Position numbers and translations under genes: made by a program. A stretch of DNA of 54,425 nt from Candidatus Acidiferrum typicum. Lineage in GTDB: Bacteria > Acidobacteriota > Terriglobia > Acidiferrales > UBA7541. The notes beneath the pieces were generated by a model, which worked only from the letters and a program-made list of their open reading frames with translations, ran no database searches and was not told where the DNA came from. Shown in pieces: positions 7,600 to 20,590 of the stretch. The stretch is from assembly GCA_002478115.1 (NCBI GenBank), contig DLMH01000047.1, forward strand, positions 32,001 through 86,425, read 5' to 3'. Each line of letters starts with the position of its first letter. The stretch's first letter is position 1.

Positions 7600-8817
7600 A
7601 TGAGTGAATTCGGGACGCCAGCGACAAATAAGAATCCGCTGCAGTATGTCAGCGAAACCCTGCAGGAATTGCGCGCGAAAGGCGTGGCGCCAAAGCTGCG
7701 CGTCCTGGAGGGCGAACAAAAGTCTGTATGCCTTTTCGACGGGCACGAGGTGATCAACCTGGCGTCGAACAACTATCTGGGACTGACGTCCCACAAGGCG
7801 CTGCGCAAGGCGTCGGTGGAAGCGGTGAAGAAGCTGGGCGTCGGTGCAGGAGCCGTGCGCACCATTGCCGGCACCATGAAGCTGCACATGGAATTGGAAG
7901 AGCAGATCGCCAAATTCAAGCAGGTGGAAGCCTGTGTGGTGTTCCAGTCGGGATTCACGGCCAACGCCGGAACAGTCTCGGCTGTCCTTGGGAAAGAAGA
8001 CCTGATCGTTTCGGATGAGCTGAATCACGCATCCATTATTGATGGCGCGCGGCTGTCGAAAGCCACCATCAAGGTGTTCAAGCACAAGGATCTGGAAGAC
8101 TGCGAGCGGATCCTGAAAGAGACGGCGGACTGGAACGGCCACAAGCTGATCATCACCGATGGCGTGTTTTCGATGGATGGCGATATCGCACCCCTGCCGG
8201 GGCTGTGCGGCCTGGCGGAGAAATATGGCTGCATCATGATGGTGGACGACGCGCATGCAAGCGGCGTGTTGGGACGTGGCGGGCGCGGCACGGTGGATCA
8301 TTTCAATTGCCACGGGCGTGTGCACCTCCAGGTGGGCACGTTAAGCAAGGCCATCGGGGCCATGGGTGGATATGTGTGCGGGTCACGCGACCTGATCGAT
8401 TTTCTGTACTTGCGGGCGCGGCCGTTTTTGTTTTCAACATCGCACCCGCCCGCCACTGCTGCGGCGTGCCAGGCGGCGTTTGCGCTTCTTGATTCGCCGG
8501 AAGGTGAAAAGCTGGTGAAGAAACTCTGGGCCAACACGAAATTCTTCAAGCGCGAATTGAAGAAGCGCGGATTTCAGTTCAAGACCAGCGAGACTCCGAT
8601 TATTCCGATTCATGTCGGAGATGCGGCAAAGGCGTTTGAATTTTCGCGAAAGTTGTTTGAAGCGGGCGTGTTCGCCCCCGCGGTGGGCTATCCGACGGTC
8701 GCGGAAGGAAAGGCACGCTTGCGTGCAATAGTCAGCGCGGCGCACAAACGGGAGCAGTTGCTGAAAGCGGCGGAGATATTGGGAGAAGTCGGCAGATCGC
8801 TGGGGATCGTTTCCTGA
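7600..8817 (+). CDS. kbl: 2-amino-3-ketobutyrate CoA ligase (glycine C-acetyltransferase)
   Basis: The 405-residue PLP enzyme of the alpha-oxoamine synthase family cleaves 2-amino-3-ketobutyrate with CoA into glycine and acetyl-CoA, completing threonine breakdown begun by Tdh. Landmarks are NNYLGLTSH, GAVRTIAGTMKLH, DELNHASIIDG, DGVFSMDGDIAPLP, VDDAHASGVLG and GTLSKAIGAMGGY, whose lysine binds PLP. The length fits the family. A 115-base gap separates it from tdh, longer than usual for this pair, so a second promoter is possible. The adjacency to tdh favours Kbl over the related KAS/ALAS/AONS enzymes. Confidence 0.92.
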   Translation: MSEFGTPATNKNPLQYVSETLQELRAKGVAPKLRVLEGEQKSVCLFDGHEVINLASNNYLGLTSHKALRKASVEAVKKLGVGAGAVRTIAGTMKLHMELEEQIAKFKQVEACVVFQSGFTANAGTVSAVLGKEDLIVSDELNHASIIDGARLSKATIKVFKHKDLEDCERILKETADWNGHKLIITDGVFSMDGDIAPLPGLCGLAEKYGCIMMVDDAHASGVLGRGGRGTVDHFNCHGRVHLQVGTLSKAIGAMGGYVCGSRDLIDFLYLRARPFLFSTSHPPATAAACQAAFALLDSPEGEKLVKKLWANTKFFKRELKKRGFQFKTSETPIIPIHVGDAAKAFEFSRKLFEAGVFAPAVGYPTVAEGKARLRAIVSAAHKREQLLKAAEILGEVGRSLGIVS

Positions 8818-8906
8818 GGGATCTCCCTTAGCGGCACGCTGCTGCCCTTCACGTGTGGCTATCGGAGCAAACCGCACGGCAAAAGGAGACCTGTTATACT
8901 CGCGCG

Positions 8907-11570
8907 ATGGCGCCGAAAGACCAAACCTCGAAAAAACTCTTCCTGGTGGATGCGATGGCGCACATCTACCGCGCTTTCTACGCGCCAATGGTGCGCATGA
9001 ATGCGCCCAGCGGCATTCCCACCAAAGTGCCTTTCCTCTTCGCGAATATTCTGCGGCGCTTGATCAAGGACTACCAGCCGGAATACCTGGGAATCGTATT
9101 TGACACCGGCAAGCCCACCTTTCGCGACAAACTCTTCGAGGCCTACAAGGCGCAGCGCCCGCCTATGCCGGACGAGATGAAAGTGCAACTTCCATATGTC
9201 CGGCGGCTGTGCGAAGCGATGCACCTGCCCATTCTGGAGCTGGATGGCTACGAAGCCGACGACGTTATCGGCACGATGGCGAAAAAGGGAGCGGAGAAAA
9301 AGCTGGAAGTGCTGGTCATCTCCAATGACAAGGACATGATGCAGCTTGTCAGTCCTGGGGTGCGGATACTGCGTACGGGATCGGGCGGCGCGAAGGCCGA
9401 TATGATCGTTGACGCGCAGAAGGTCGAGGAAATCTTGGGTGTACCGCCGGGGAAAGTCGTCGACCTGATGGCTCTACTCGGCGACACCGTGGACAATATT
9501 CCCGGCGCAAAAGGAATTGGCGAAAAAGGCGCGACCGAACTCATTCAAAAATATGGCAGCGTGGAAAGCGCGCTCGAGCATGCCGGCGAAGTAATGAACA
9601 AGAGGTATCGCGAGGCCCTCCAGCAACAGCGAGATCAGGTGATGATGAGCAAGCAGTTGGCCGCGATTGAGACAAATGTACCGCTGGAGCTGGACCTGCT
9701 GACATTGCAGGTGCGCGAACCGGATGCCGCCGCACTGCTTGCCCTGTATCGCGAGCTGGGATTCAATTCGCTCCTGAAGGAGTTGCTGGCTACCGGAGCT
9801 GCTGAGAAAAACGTCGAGCCTGGGGCGCAAACGGGCGGGCAGCCAGGAGCGAGCGGCGAGCAGGCAAAAGATTATCTGCAATTCCAAGGAGCAGAGGAGT
9901 TTCGCGAGTTTTTGAATAGGCTTCCAGCAAAAAGGCCACTGGCAGTTTGGCTGAATCTGGAAGCGGGCGAACGCGAAGCGGAGGGATTTGGGACGCGCGT
10001 CAGCGGGGTTGAAGTGTCCTCGAAATCGGGCGAAGGGCGCGCGGTGTGGTTAGACGAAAAAGGCGAAGTGCTGAAAGCCTTGCAGTCCGTTTTGCACGAC
10101 GCCAAACGCGCCAAAATCGTGCACGATCCTAAGCTCTTTCATCTATTGGCCGGCAAATCGAAAACAATCGAGCACGCCACCCAAATCTATTCGTATCTCT
10201 TGAGGCCAACCACCGCGAAGCACGACTTTGCCGAAGTGGTCTTCCGGCAATGCAACGTGCCGCTGGGCGGCGGCGCGGGCGAACGCGCCGACTATCTGCA
10301 GCGCATTGCGCCTGTCTTGCGGGAGCAGATTGCAGCGCAGCAACTCACCGAGGTATACGAAAAGATCGATCTGCCGCTGGCGCCGGTGCTGGCGGAGATG
10401 GAACGCGCCGGTGTTCGCGTCGATCCCAAAGCGCTGGAAACGATGTCGAACGCGATGGAAAAAGAGGTCAGGCGCCTGGAGAAGGAGATCTGGGAACTGG
10501 CGGGATTAGAATTCAATGTGAATTCACCCACGCAACTGGCTGAGATTCTGTTTGACAAGCTGAATTTGCAGCCACCGCCACGCCGCGGGAAAGGCAAAGT
10601 GCGCTCAACCGCAGCGGACATCCTGGAAGAGATGGCCGGTCAGCACGCGCTGCCGGGCAAGGTGATCGAGTACCGCGAGATCGCCAAACTGAAATCGACC
10701 TACGTGGATGCTCTGCCGAAGCTGATTCATCCGGAGACGGGGCGACTGCACACCAGCTTCTCGCAGACGGGCACGGCGACAGGCCGGCTGAGCTCAAGTG
10801 ATCCGAATCTGCAAAACATTCCCGTGCGCAGCGAGTTGGGACGCGAAATTCGTGCGGCGTTCGTGGCGGAAAAAGGGAACATCCTGCTCTCGGCGGACTA
10901 TTCCCAGATCGAGCTGCGCATCATGGCGCACCTCTCGAAGGACCCGGTGCTGCTGGAAGCGTTTCGCAATGGCGAGGACATTCATGCGCGGACAGCGCAG
11001 GAAGTTTTTGGCGTTGGGCCGCTGGCGCAGACCGCGGAGCACCGCCGCGCCGCAAAAGCGATTAACTTCGGCATCATCTACGGGCTTTCGGCGTTCGGCC
11101 TCGCGCAGCAATTGGGAATCGGACAGAAGGAAGCAGCGCAGTTCATCAATGCTTATTTCACGCGCTACCGCGGCGTGAAGCAGTACCTGGACAATGTGCT
11201 CGTCGAGACTCGCAAGACCGGTATGGCGAAAACCCTTTTCGGCAGAATCCGGCCAATCCCGGAAATCAATGCTCCGCAGATGCAGTTGCGGAATTTTGCG
11301 GAGCGCACCGCGCTGAATTCGCCGCTGCAGGGGACTGCGGCGGACCTGATCAAGCTGGCCATGATCGCGATCGATGATCGGCTGCGGAAAGAGAAACTCA
11401 CCGCTCGCATGATCCTTCAGGTACACGACGAATTGCTCTTTGAGGCGCCGGTAAAAGAGCGCGAACCACTGGAAAAGCTGGTCCAGGAAGAGATGGAGGG
11501 CGTGCACCAACTCGCCGTGCCGCTGGTTGTGGAAATCGGCGTCGGGCCAAACTGGCGGGACCTGGACTGA
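8907..11570 (+). CDS. polA: DNA polymerase I, proofreading domain apparently inactive
   Basis: The 887-residue enzyme fills repair and Okazaki gaps. Residues 1-300 form the 5'-3' exonuclease/flap domain (LVDAMAHIYRAFYAP, DGYEADDVIG, ISNDKDMMQL, GDTVDNIPGAKGIG). The middle domain keeps the length of a 3'-5' exonuclease but lacks its metal ligands: the DxE site reads LNLEAG and the downstream aspartates are not in place. The polymerase domain is intact, with motif A DYSQIELRIMAHLS, motif B RRAAKAINFGIIYGLSAFG and motif C QVHDELLF. The ATG at 8907 begins the conserved N terminus; AAAGGAGA lies about 18 bases upstream, farther than usual. Loss of proofreading residues is known in several bacterial Pol I lineages. 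Confidence 0.94.
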   Translation: MAPKDQTSKKLFLVDAMAHIYRAFYAPMVRMNAPSGIPTKVPFLFANILRRLIKDYQPEYLGIVFDTGKPTFRDKLFEAYKAQRPPMPDEMKVQLPYVRRLCEAMHLPILELDGYEADDVIGTMAKKGAEKKLEVLVISNDKDMMQLVSPGVRILRTGSGGAKADMIVDAQKVEEILGVPPGKVVDLMALLGDTVDNIPGAKGIGEKGATELIQKYGSVESALEHAGEVMNKRYREALQQQRDQVMMSKQLAAIETNVPLELDLLTLQVREPDAAALLALYRELGFNSLLKELLATGAAEKNVEPGAQTGGQPGASGEQAKDYLQFQGAEEFREFLNRLPAKRPLAVWLNLEAGEREAEGFGTRVSGVEVSSKSGEGRAVWLDEKGEVLKALQSVLHDAKRAKIVHDPKLFHLLAGKSKTIEHATQIYSYLLRPTTAKHDFAEVVFRQCNVPLGGGAGERADYLQRIAPVLREQIAAQQLTEVYEKIDLPLAPVLAEMERAGVRVDPKALETMSNAMEKEVRRLEKEIWELAGLEFNVNSPTQLAEILFDKLNLQPPPRRGKGKVRSTAADILEEMAGQHALPGKVIEYREIAKLKSTYVDALPKLIHPETGRLHTSFSQTGTATGRLSSSDPNLQNIPVRSELGREIRAAFVAEKGNILLSADYSQIELRIMAHLSKDPVLLEAFRNGEDIHARTAQEVFGVGPLAQTAEHRRAAKAINFGIIYGLSAFGLAQQLGIGQKEAAQFINAYFTRYRGVKQYLDNVLVETRKTGMAKTLFGRIRPIPEINAPQMQLRNFAERTALNSPLQGTAADLIKLAMIAIDDRLRKEKLTARMILQVHDELLFEAPVKEREPLEKLVQEEMEGVHQLAVPLVVEIGVGPNWRDLD

Positions 11571-11675
11571 ATCCCATCACAAATCAGAACCAGTAATTCC
11601 GCGCCAAGTTCGCCAGATAGGAAACCAGCCCTTCCCTGCATCAAAAAACGTCCCTGGAAATACTTCACAACCAGA

Positions 11676-11693
11676 CCTGTCCGCAGGGACAGG
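11676..11693. repeat. Small hairpin between polA and the protease gene
   Basis: CCTGTCC and GGACAGG pair around a GCAG loop. There is no T run, so it is not a clear terminator. It resembles the short self-complementary units seen in other gaps of this window. Confidence 0.35.
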
Positions 11694-11784
11694 GACTCCA
11701 TACGGCACGTCACTCAAAGCGCCCCACTCTTCGGAAGAAGTCCACATGCTACGCTAGCCACGCGTGGTCGATTGGGGAGAGTCT

Positions 11785-13638
11785 ATGCGCCGAATCCGCG
11801 AAATCCTGTTCATTTCTGCACTAGTTGTGTGCATTGCCGGCTGCAGCGGATTGTCGGACGTCAAAAACAGTGGCAGTGGCAGCCAAGTCACCGGCGTGAC
11901 CGTCTCGCCGCTGACCGCCACAGTGGACCCTTTTGTGACCCAACAGTTCGCCGCACAAGTCCAGGGCGGCACCAATAGCGCCGTAACCTGGCAGGTCAAC
12001 GGCGTCACCGGCGGAAGTGCCACGACAGGAATCATCTCCACTGGAGGCCTCTACACCGCACCACATGCCATTTCTTCGAGCCTGGTTCCTGCCACCAACG
12101 CCCCCATTACCGTGACGATCACCGCCATCTCTCAAGCGAGCGCCACCGCCATGGGCACCGCTGTCGTTACCCTGACGACGCAACAGCAGCAGACCCAGAC
12201 CGAGCCGATCAACCTGGGAACTTCCGGCGGCATTATCAATGACGCGAATGGAAATTATTGCTGCTCGGGGACGCTAGGGTCGTTGGTGACGCGGAATGGC
12301 ACACTGTACATCTTGAGCAACAACCACGTCCTGGCAAATAGCGCCGGGAACCCTGCGAGCCCCGACGTGGGTGTTGCCATCACGCAGCCGGGATTGATCG
12401 AGGTGAATTGTTTGAGCAGTTCGACGCGCCAGGTGGCAAGCCTCTCGGAATACTTCCCTCTGCAGACCGGGCCTATCCCCAAGATCGACGCCGCCCTGGC
12501 TGCGGTAGCTAGCGGCGCAGTCGACACCAGCGGCAACATTCTGCTGCTCGGCAGCACGCGCACGAATGGCGTTCCCGATCCCGGTGCACCAAAATCTGGC
12601 ATCGGCTTGACTCCCGCCCAGGCGATTGGTGCCCCGCACAACGGCGCGGTGGCCAAGAGCGGCAGAACTACCGGCTTGACCTGCTCGACGATCGTGGGCA
12701 CCAACGTGGCCTCCAGCGTCGATTATTACGCTCACTGTGGCGACACTAACGCAGCCTTCACCGTGAACTATACGGACCTAGTCGCCGTTAATGGCGGAGA
12801 TTTCAGTGACACTGGCGATTCGGGTTCCCTGATTGTGACCCAAGATACGGCCGAGACGGTGGCACTCCTTTTTGCCGGATCCGATACGGACACCGTCGGC
12901 AATCCCATCACCGACGTGCTTCCCGATTTTCCCGGCGCGGGCAACGTTACGCCGACCTTTGTGGGCGGCACCACCCACCAGGTGATCGGCTGCACCTTGC
13001 CGGCATTGAAGGCAGTTACCACGGTCCCGCAGGCGAAGGCCGTGTCCGAATCCATTCAGCAGGCCAGCGCTGTTCGCGATCTGCACGCACCGCAACTCCT
13101 CTCCATCCCAGCAATTAAAGCGGTGGCCGTGGGAGAGAGCTACGATCAACCCGGCAAAGCGTCAATCCTCCTCTTTGTGGGCAGCGGAGAATCGCTTGCG
13201 GGTATTCCCAGGACAATCGACGGTGTGCGCACGCGGCTGATCGCAGGGAATGATTGGGCGCATCAGGGACTCCTGAGCAGCGAAGAGAGCGCGGACCTGC
13301 TGAGCACCGTGAGCAGGCCGCAAATCGTCTACCCCTTGCAGCAGGGCGAATACCTGCGCGCCAAAACCGTGCACGCCGCTCACGTGACGCAACTGCTGAA
13401 GCAGGCGGGAATCCTTGGCGTAGGCATCACCTCCAGCGTTGACGCGCCAGGAGAAGCGGCGCTGCTCATCTACGTCCTGCGGGGAGCCTCGCAAGACAAC
13501 ATCCCGGCCGAGATCGACGGCTTGCGCACCCGCGTTCGCGAATCGAGCCCCTTCATCACGGGACGCCGCGGCAACGAACCCGCTCGGAGTTGCAAGATGC
13601 CCGTTGCCAATAGTCCGCTTACAAAAGCGAAACTCTAA
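11785..13638 (+). CDS. Lipoprotein with Ig-like domain and trypsin-like serine protease domain
   Basis: The 617-residue precursor has a lipoprotein signal peptide ending at Cys20 (LVVCIAGC). Next comes a bacterial Ig-like (BIG2-type) domain of about residues 35-135 (VTVSPLTATVDPFVTQQF ... GLYTAP). The protease domain spans about 150-400, with a plausible triad: His181 in SNNHVLA, Asp235 in PKIDAALA and Ser346 in SDTGDSGSL. The C-terminal 200 residues hold two copies of a roughly 70-residue repeat, each ending in IDG-[VL]-RTR. GGGGAG lies just before the ATG at 11785. It is probably a surface or periplasmic lipoprotein. The substrate is unknown. Confidence 0.75.
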   Translation: MRRIREILFISALVVCIAGCSGLSDVKNSGSGSQVTGVTVSPLTATVDPFVTQQFAAQVQGGTNSAVTWQVNGVTGGSATTGIISTGGLYTAPHAISSSLVPATNAPITVTITAISQASATAMGTAVVTLTTQQQQTQTEPINLGTSGGIINDANGNYCCSGTLGSLVTRNGTLYILSNNHVLANSAGNPASPDVGVAITQPGLIEVNCLSSSTRQVASLSEYFPLQTGPIPKIDAALAAVASGAVDTSGNILLLGSTRTNGVPDPGAPKSGIGLTPAQAIGAPHNGAVAKSGRTTGLTCSTIVGTNVASSVDYYAHCGDTNAAFTVNYTDLVAVNGGDFSDTGDSGSLIVTQDTAETVALLFAGSDTDTVGNPITDVLPDFPGAGNVTPTFVGGTTHQVIGCTLPALKAVTTVPQAKAVSESIQQASAVRDLHAPQLLSIPAIKAVAVGESYDQPGKASILLFVGSGESLAGIPRTIDGVRTRLIAGNDWAHQGLLSSEESADLLSTVSRPQIVYPLQQGEYLRAKTVHAAHVTQLLKQAGILGVGITSSVDAPGEAALLIYVLRGASQDNIPAEIDGLRTRVRESSPFITGRRGNEPARSCKMPVANSPLTKAKL

Positions 13639-13799
13639 CCCCGGTAAAACGAATCGCATAAGGCGCCTTCCTTAGTTTAGAGTGACGCTGCTGTCTCAAT
13701 TCACCCTGGACCTTTCTTTGTGTAAGGCGCGGTTGTAGAATCACCGTAGACGGCGTCGAACTTGCTCCCTCGACCCTTCCTTCCACTCAGGGGGTGTTT

Positions 13800-14237
13800 A
13801 TGCGGCGAAATGTGATTTTGTTCGGTACAGCTCTGCTCCTCAGCTTAGGCATTGGATTCGCGCAAGAGAAAGACAGCGCGCAAGCACCCGAAGCGGCCCC
13901 GCCACCAGTTGCCGCGGACGATGCTGCGAAAAAGAATCCTGTGAAACCCACACCCGAAGGCCTCGCCGAAGCCAAGCGTCTCTACGGCTATCACTGCGCG
14001 ATGTGCCACGGGAAGGATGGAGACGGCAAGGGTGAATTGGCCGTTTCGATGGATTTGAAGTTGCACGATTGGCGCGATCCCAGCACGATCGAGAAAATGA
14101 GCGATGGGGAGCTCTTCTATATCATCACCAACGGGCGCGGGAAAATGGTTGGCGGCGAAGGCGACCGCACCAAAGAACAGATACGCTGGAATTTGGTGAA
14201 CCTGGTGCATTCTTTCGGCAAGAAGAGTGGTACCTAG
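13800..14237 (+). CDS. Secreted monohaem cytochrome c
   Basis: The 145-residue protein has a signal peptide (VILFGTALLLSLGIGFAQ) and an Ala/Pro-rich linker. A class I cytochrome c domain follows, with the haem attachment site CAMCHGKDGDGKG and a likely distal ligand in GRGKMVGGEGD. It would carry single electrons in the periplasm, possibly to the caa3 oxidase encoded 11 kb downstream, but this partnership is inference. AGGGGG at 13789-13794 serves the ATG at 13800. A terminator follows 46 bases after the stop. Confidence 0.85.
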   Translation: MRRNVILFGTALLLSLGIGFAQEKDSAQAPEAAPPPVAADDAAKKNPVKPTPEGLAEAKRLYGYHCAMCHGKDGDGKGELAVSMDLKLHDWRDPSTIEKMSDGELFYIITNGRGKMVGGEGDRTKEQIRWNLVNLVHSFGKKSGT

Positions 14238-14283
14238 AACGCCACACGACGAAAGATACGACTAACGCGGTTTGCGGCCTTGC

Positions 14284-14319
14284 GGGCGCTTCAGGGAGTT
14301 TGGGGCGCCCTTCTTTTTT
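14284..14319 (+). terminator. Intrinsic terminator after the cytochrome c gene
   Basis: GGGCGC and GCGCCC pair around a 15-base loop and are followed by TTCTTTTTT. It separates the cytochrome gene from the rhodanese gene. Confidence 0.75.
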
Positions 14320-14376
14320 GTCCGGCACTAGGGCGTGGTAGGCTTTTGGGGCAGGCAAAATGTTGAGGAGGAAGCC

Positions 14377-14748
14377 ATGGCACACGCTCCGAAATTTCTG
14401 GCATTGGTGATCGAAGCGAAAAAACGCGTAAGGGAAACCAATGTGGCGGACGTAAAACGCCGTCTGGACGCCGGCGAAAAGCTTGTACTGGTCGACGTAC
14501 GGGAGGAGAGCGAGTGGGGCCGCGGGCACCTGCCAGGTGCCGTGCATCTCGGAAAAGGCATCATCGAACGCGATATTGAGCAACGTGTGCCGGACACCAA
14601 TACCAAGCTGATTCTTTATTGCGGCGGGGGCTTCCGGTCCGCGCTCTCCGCGGACAACCTCCAAAAAATGGGCTATAGCAACGTCGAATCGATGGACGGC
14701 GGATGGAAGGGCTGGCTGGAAGCAGGCTTTCCCACGCAGAAAGACTAG
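14377..14748 (+). CDS. Single-domain rhodanese-like protein
   Basis: The 123-residue cytoplasmic protein is one rhodanese domain: VDVREESEWGRGHLPGAVHL is the conserved N-terminal half. ILYCGGGFRSA carries the active-site cysteine that accepts sulfane sulfur, and MDGGWKGWLEAGFP is the usual C-terminal motif. The role could be persulfide transfer or detoxification. GAGGAGG at 14365-14371 precedes the ATG at 14377. No sulfur-metabolism partner is adjacent. Confidence 0.88.
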   Translation: MAHAPKFLALVIEAKKRVRETNVADVKRRLDAGEKLVLVDVREESEWGRGHLPGAVHLGKGIIERDIEQRVPDTNTKLILYCGGGFRSALSADNLQKMGYSNVESMDGGWKGWLEAGFPTQKD

Positions 14749-14800
14749 GGCCATCCTCCGAAGCGAACGCGATCGGCGTGACCCTCGGCCGCTAGAGAGT

Positions 14801-14876
14801 TGGCTGGGGCGGAAGGATTCGAACCTTCACCATCCTCATTAACAGTGAGGTGTCCTACCGGTTGGACCACGCCCCA
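14801..14876 (-). tRNA. tRNA-Asn (anticodon GTT)
   Basis: Read on the minus strand, a complete cloverleaf is visible. The 7-bp acceptor stem is TGGGGCG with CGCCCCA, the anticodon stem is CCTCA/TGAGG with loop CTGTTAA (anticodon GTT, decoding AAC/AAU), and the T arm GAAGG-TTCGAAT-CCTTC is standard. The 3' end G-CCA is encoded in the DNA (discriminator G at 14804, CCA at 14801-14803). Confidence 0.95.
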
Positions 14877-15341
14877 GCGGCGTTCAGTGGCCGCCCCGGG
14901 AAGAGCCGGGGCGGCGGCGCTTCGCCGCAGAAGCGGCGGAAGATATTGCAAGAATAGCACGCCACAGGCCATCAGCAAGAGTCGAATGCGTTAGGGCTAC
15001 TCATAAGGAACATTTATGGAGCTATTGAACGCGAAACTCGTGCAGATTCAGGAAGGATGATGATGGCGGAGTAGGCATAGCTCCACTTCGGAACGAGTCG
15101 AACCGAGCCTCACAACTTTGCTTTGTTTTGAAACCTTCGAACCGAGCAAGCCTTTTGAAACAGCTCATTCTGAAGTTGACCTGGTGAACCATTTTGGCTT
15201 TCGGGTTGCATTCCAGAAGAATTTGTTGGAGACTATCGGGTCGTTTCGGCCTGGCCCTGCGCTGTCCGGCATAAGAGTGGAAGATTCTCCCGAGAGTTAC
15301 GGCCCTTCCGGAGAATCAATCTGCCCAAGCGCAACGCTGAC
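14877..15341. other. Intergenic region upstream of the respiratory operon
   Basis: The first part holds two GC-rich hairpins, GCCGCCCCGG with CCGGGGCGGC at 14890-14915 and GCGGCG with CGCCGC at 14914-14928. They lie directly 5' of tRNA-Asn. An 11-base direct repeat, TCGAACCGAGC, occurs at 15098-15108 and 15137-15147. The rest is AT-richer and should contain the promoter of the act-cox operon, but no box pair is convincing. Confidence 0.4.
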
Positions 15342-16001
15342 ATGGCACAAATCTTTCACCGTAGTGCGAATTTTCTAGCGAGTTTTAGTCTGCTCGGAGC
15401 CGTCGTTCTGGGCGGCTTGGCGCTGACCGGCGTATTGGTCGTGGCAAGGTCGCCCTATGTCACCAACGAGCGCTTGTCCCGGAATCAACCCATACAGTTC
15501 AGCCACAAGCACCACGTGGGAGATGAAGGCATCGACTGCCGCTACTGTCATACCAGCGTGGAGAGTTCGGCCTACGCGGGCATTCCTCCCACCAAGACCT
15601 GCATGAATTGCCATTCCGTTCTCTTCAACAACGTCGGTTATTTGGAACCCGTTCGGGAAAGCTACCGCACCGACCAGTCCATCCAGTGGGTTAAAGTGCA
15701 TCGCCTGGCCGACTACGTCTACTTTAATCACAGCATCCACATCAACAAGGGGATTGGCTGCTCGTCCTGCCATGGCTCGATCAACCAGATGCCCCTCGTC
15801 TTTCAGGCGTCTCCGCTCACGATGAGTTGGTGCCTGGATTGCCACCGCAATCCCCAGCCAAACCTTCGCCCCAAGGACCAGGTTTTCAATATGGATTGGA
15901 AAGCGCCCGCGGATCAGGAAGAAGCAGGAAAGAAACTCGCGGCGGATTACAAACTTCGGACCACGGTCGAGCTCACCAGTTGCTCGACCTGCCACCGTTA
16001 G
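15342..16001 (+). CDS. actA: Alternative complex III subunit ActA, pentahaem cytochrome c
   Basis: The 219-residue protein has one N-terminal membrane helix (about residues 10-35) that anchors it facing the periplasm. It has five CxxCH haem sites: CRYCH, CMNCH, CSSCH, CLDCH and CSTCH. Number, spacing and the position ahead of actB match ActA, which passes electrons from the Fe-S subunit towards the cytochrome acceptor in the quinol:acceptor oxidoreductase that replaces the bc1 complex. It opens a run of twelve closely spaced genes, with only 3 bases before actB. Confidence 0.92.
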   Translation: MAQIFHRSANFLASFSLLGAVVLGGLALTGVLVVARSPYVTNERLSRNQPIQFSHKHHVGDEGIDCRYCHTSVESSAYAGIPPTKTCMNCHSVLFNNVGYLEPVRESYRTDQSIQWVKVHRLADYVYFNHSIHINKGIGCSSCHGSINQMPLVFQASPLTMSWCLDCHRNPQPNLRPKDQVFNMDWKAPADQEEAGKKLAADYKLRTTVELTSCSTCHR

Positions 16002-16004
16002 CTA

Positions 16005-19195
<3,191 letters not shown>

Positions 19196-19199
<4 letters not shown>

Positions 19200-20590
19200 G
19201 CGTGACGCAGCCTCCTGTGAACGTGCCTGAAATCCGCCGGCTGGACCCGGTGCTGGAGCCCGGTCACACCTACGCTTCGGTCACCGACAAGATCGCGGCG
19301 GTGGTGCTGACGCGGCCGCTGGGCATCGGCTGGCTCGCGGGCTTTACGCTGACATTCAGCCTGGTGATGCTGCTGTTTGGCTCGCTGGCCTGGCTGATCG
19401 TCAAAGGCGTCGGAATTTGGGGCATCAATATCCCCATCGGCTGGGGCTTTGCGATCGTCAACTTCGTTTGGTGGATTGGTATCGGCCATGCCGGCACGCT
19501 GATTTCCGCCATCCTTTTTCTGCTGAACCAGAAGTGGCGCACCTCAATCAATCGCTTCGCGGAGGCCATGACTCTTTTCGCCGTGGCCTGCGCTGGCATC
19601 TTCCCGCTGATCCACACCGGCCGTCCCTGGATGGCCTACTACATGATGCCGTATCCCAGCACCATGGGCGTCTGGCCGCAGTTCCGCAGCCCGCTCATCT
19701 GGGACGTCTTCGCGGTTTCCACCTACGGCACGGTTTCGCTGATGTTCTGGTTCATCGGCTTGCTGCCGGACCTGGCCACGCTGCGGGATCGCGCCAAGAA
19801 CCGTTTCCAGCAACTGATCTACGGCGCGCTTGCGATGGGCTGGCGTGGTTCGGCCCACCACTGGCACCGCTATCAGTCGGCGTATTTGCTCCTGGCCGGC
19901 CTCGCAACGCCGCTGGTGCTCTCCGTGCACACGGTCGTGAGCTTCGACTTCGCCGTCGCCATCGTGCCCGGCTGGCACACCACGATTTTCCCGCCCTACT
20001 TCGTGGCTGGCGCCATCTATTCGGGTTTCGCGATGGTTCTAACCTTGGCGATTCCCTTGCGTAAGGCCTACGGTCTGCAAGATTTCATCACGATGCGTCA
20101 CCTCGACAATATGGCCAAGGTGATGCTCGCCACCGGCTTGATCGTGGCTTACGGCTACTTTGTCGAGTTTTTCATGGCCTTCTATAGCGGAAACAAGTTC
20201 GACGTATTCCTCGCACAGCAGCGCCTGCACGGGCCGTATGCGCATTATTATTACGCGCTGATCCTGTGCAACATCCTTACGCCGCAACTGCTCTGGTTTG
20301 AAAAGGTGCGCCGCAATGTTGCCGCGCTTTTCGTGATGTCCCTGGTCATCAACACGGGCATGTGGCTGGAGCGCTTCGTCATCGTGGTGATTTCGCTGAC
20401 CCGCGACTTCGTGCCCTCCGCCTGGGGCCGCTACCAGCCGACCTTCTGGGATTTCAGCACATTCATCGGCACCCTCGGCCTTTTCGTCATGCTGATTTTC
20501 CTGTTTGTGCGAGGCTTGCCGGCAATCGCCATCTCGGAAATGCGGGAGCTTGTCGCGCACGAATCCCATTCCGGTGGGGATCATAAATGA
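19196..20590 (+). CDS. actC: Alternative complex III subunit ActC, NrfD/PsrC-like membrane protein
   Basis: The 464-residue integral membrane protein has about ten hydrophobic segments. It carries the NrfD-family pattern WWIGIGHAGTLISAILFLL, with HTGRPWMAYYMMPYP and GLATPLVLSVHTVVSFDFA. ActC is one of the two quinol-interacting membrane subunits of alternative complex III. It starts within the end of actB and ends within the start of actD (both ATGA), indicating translational coupling. Confidence 0.92.

Noticed and set aside
15118..15378. 86-residue frame just before actA
   Set aside because: It overlaps actA in another frame, has no ribosome site and no coding signature.
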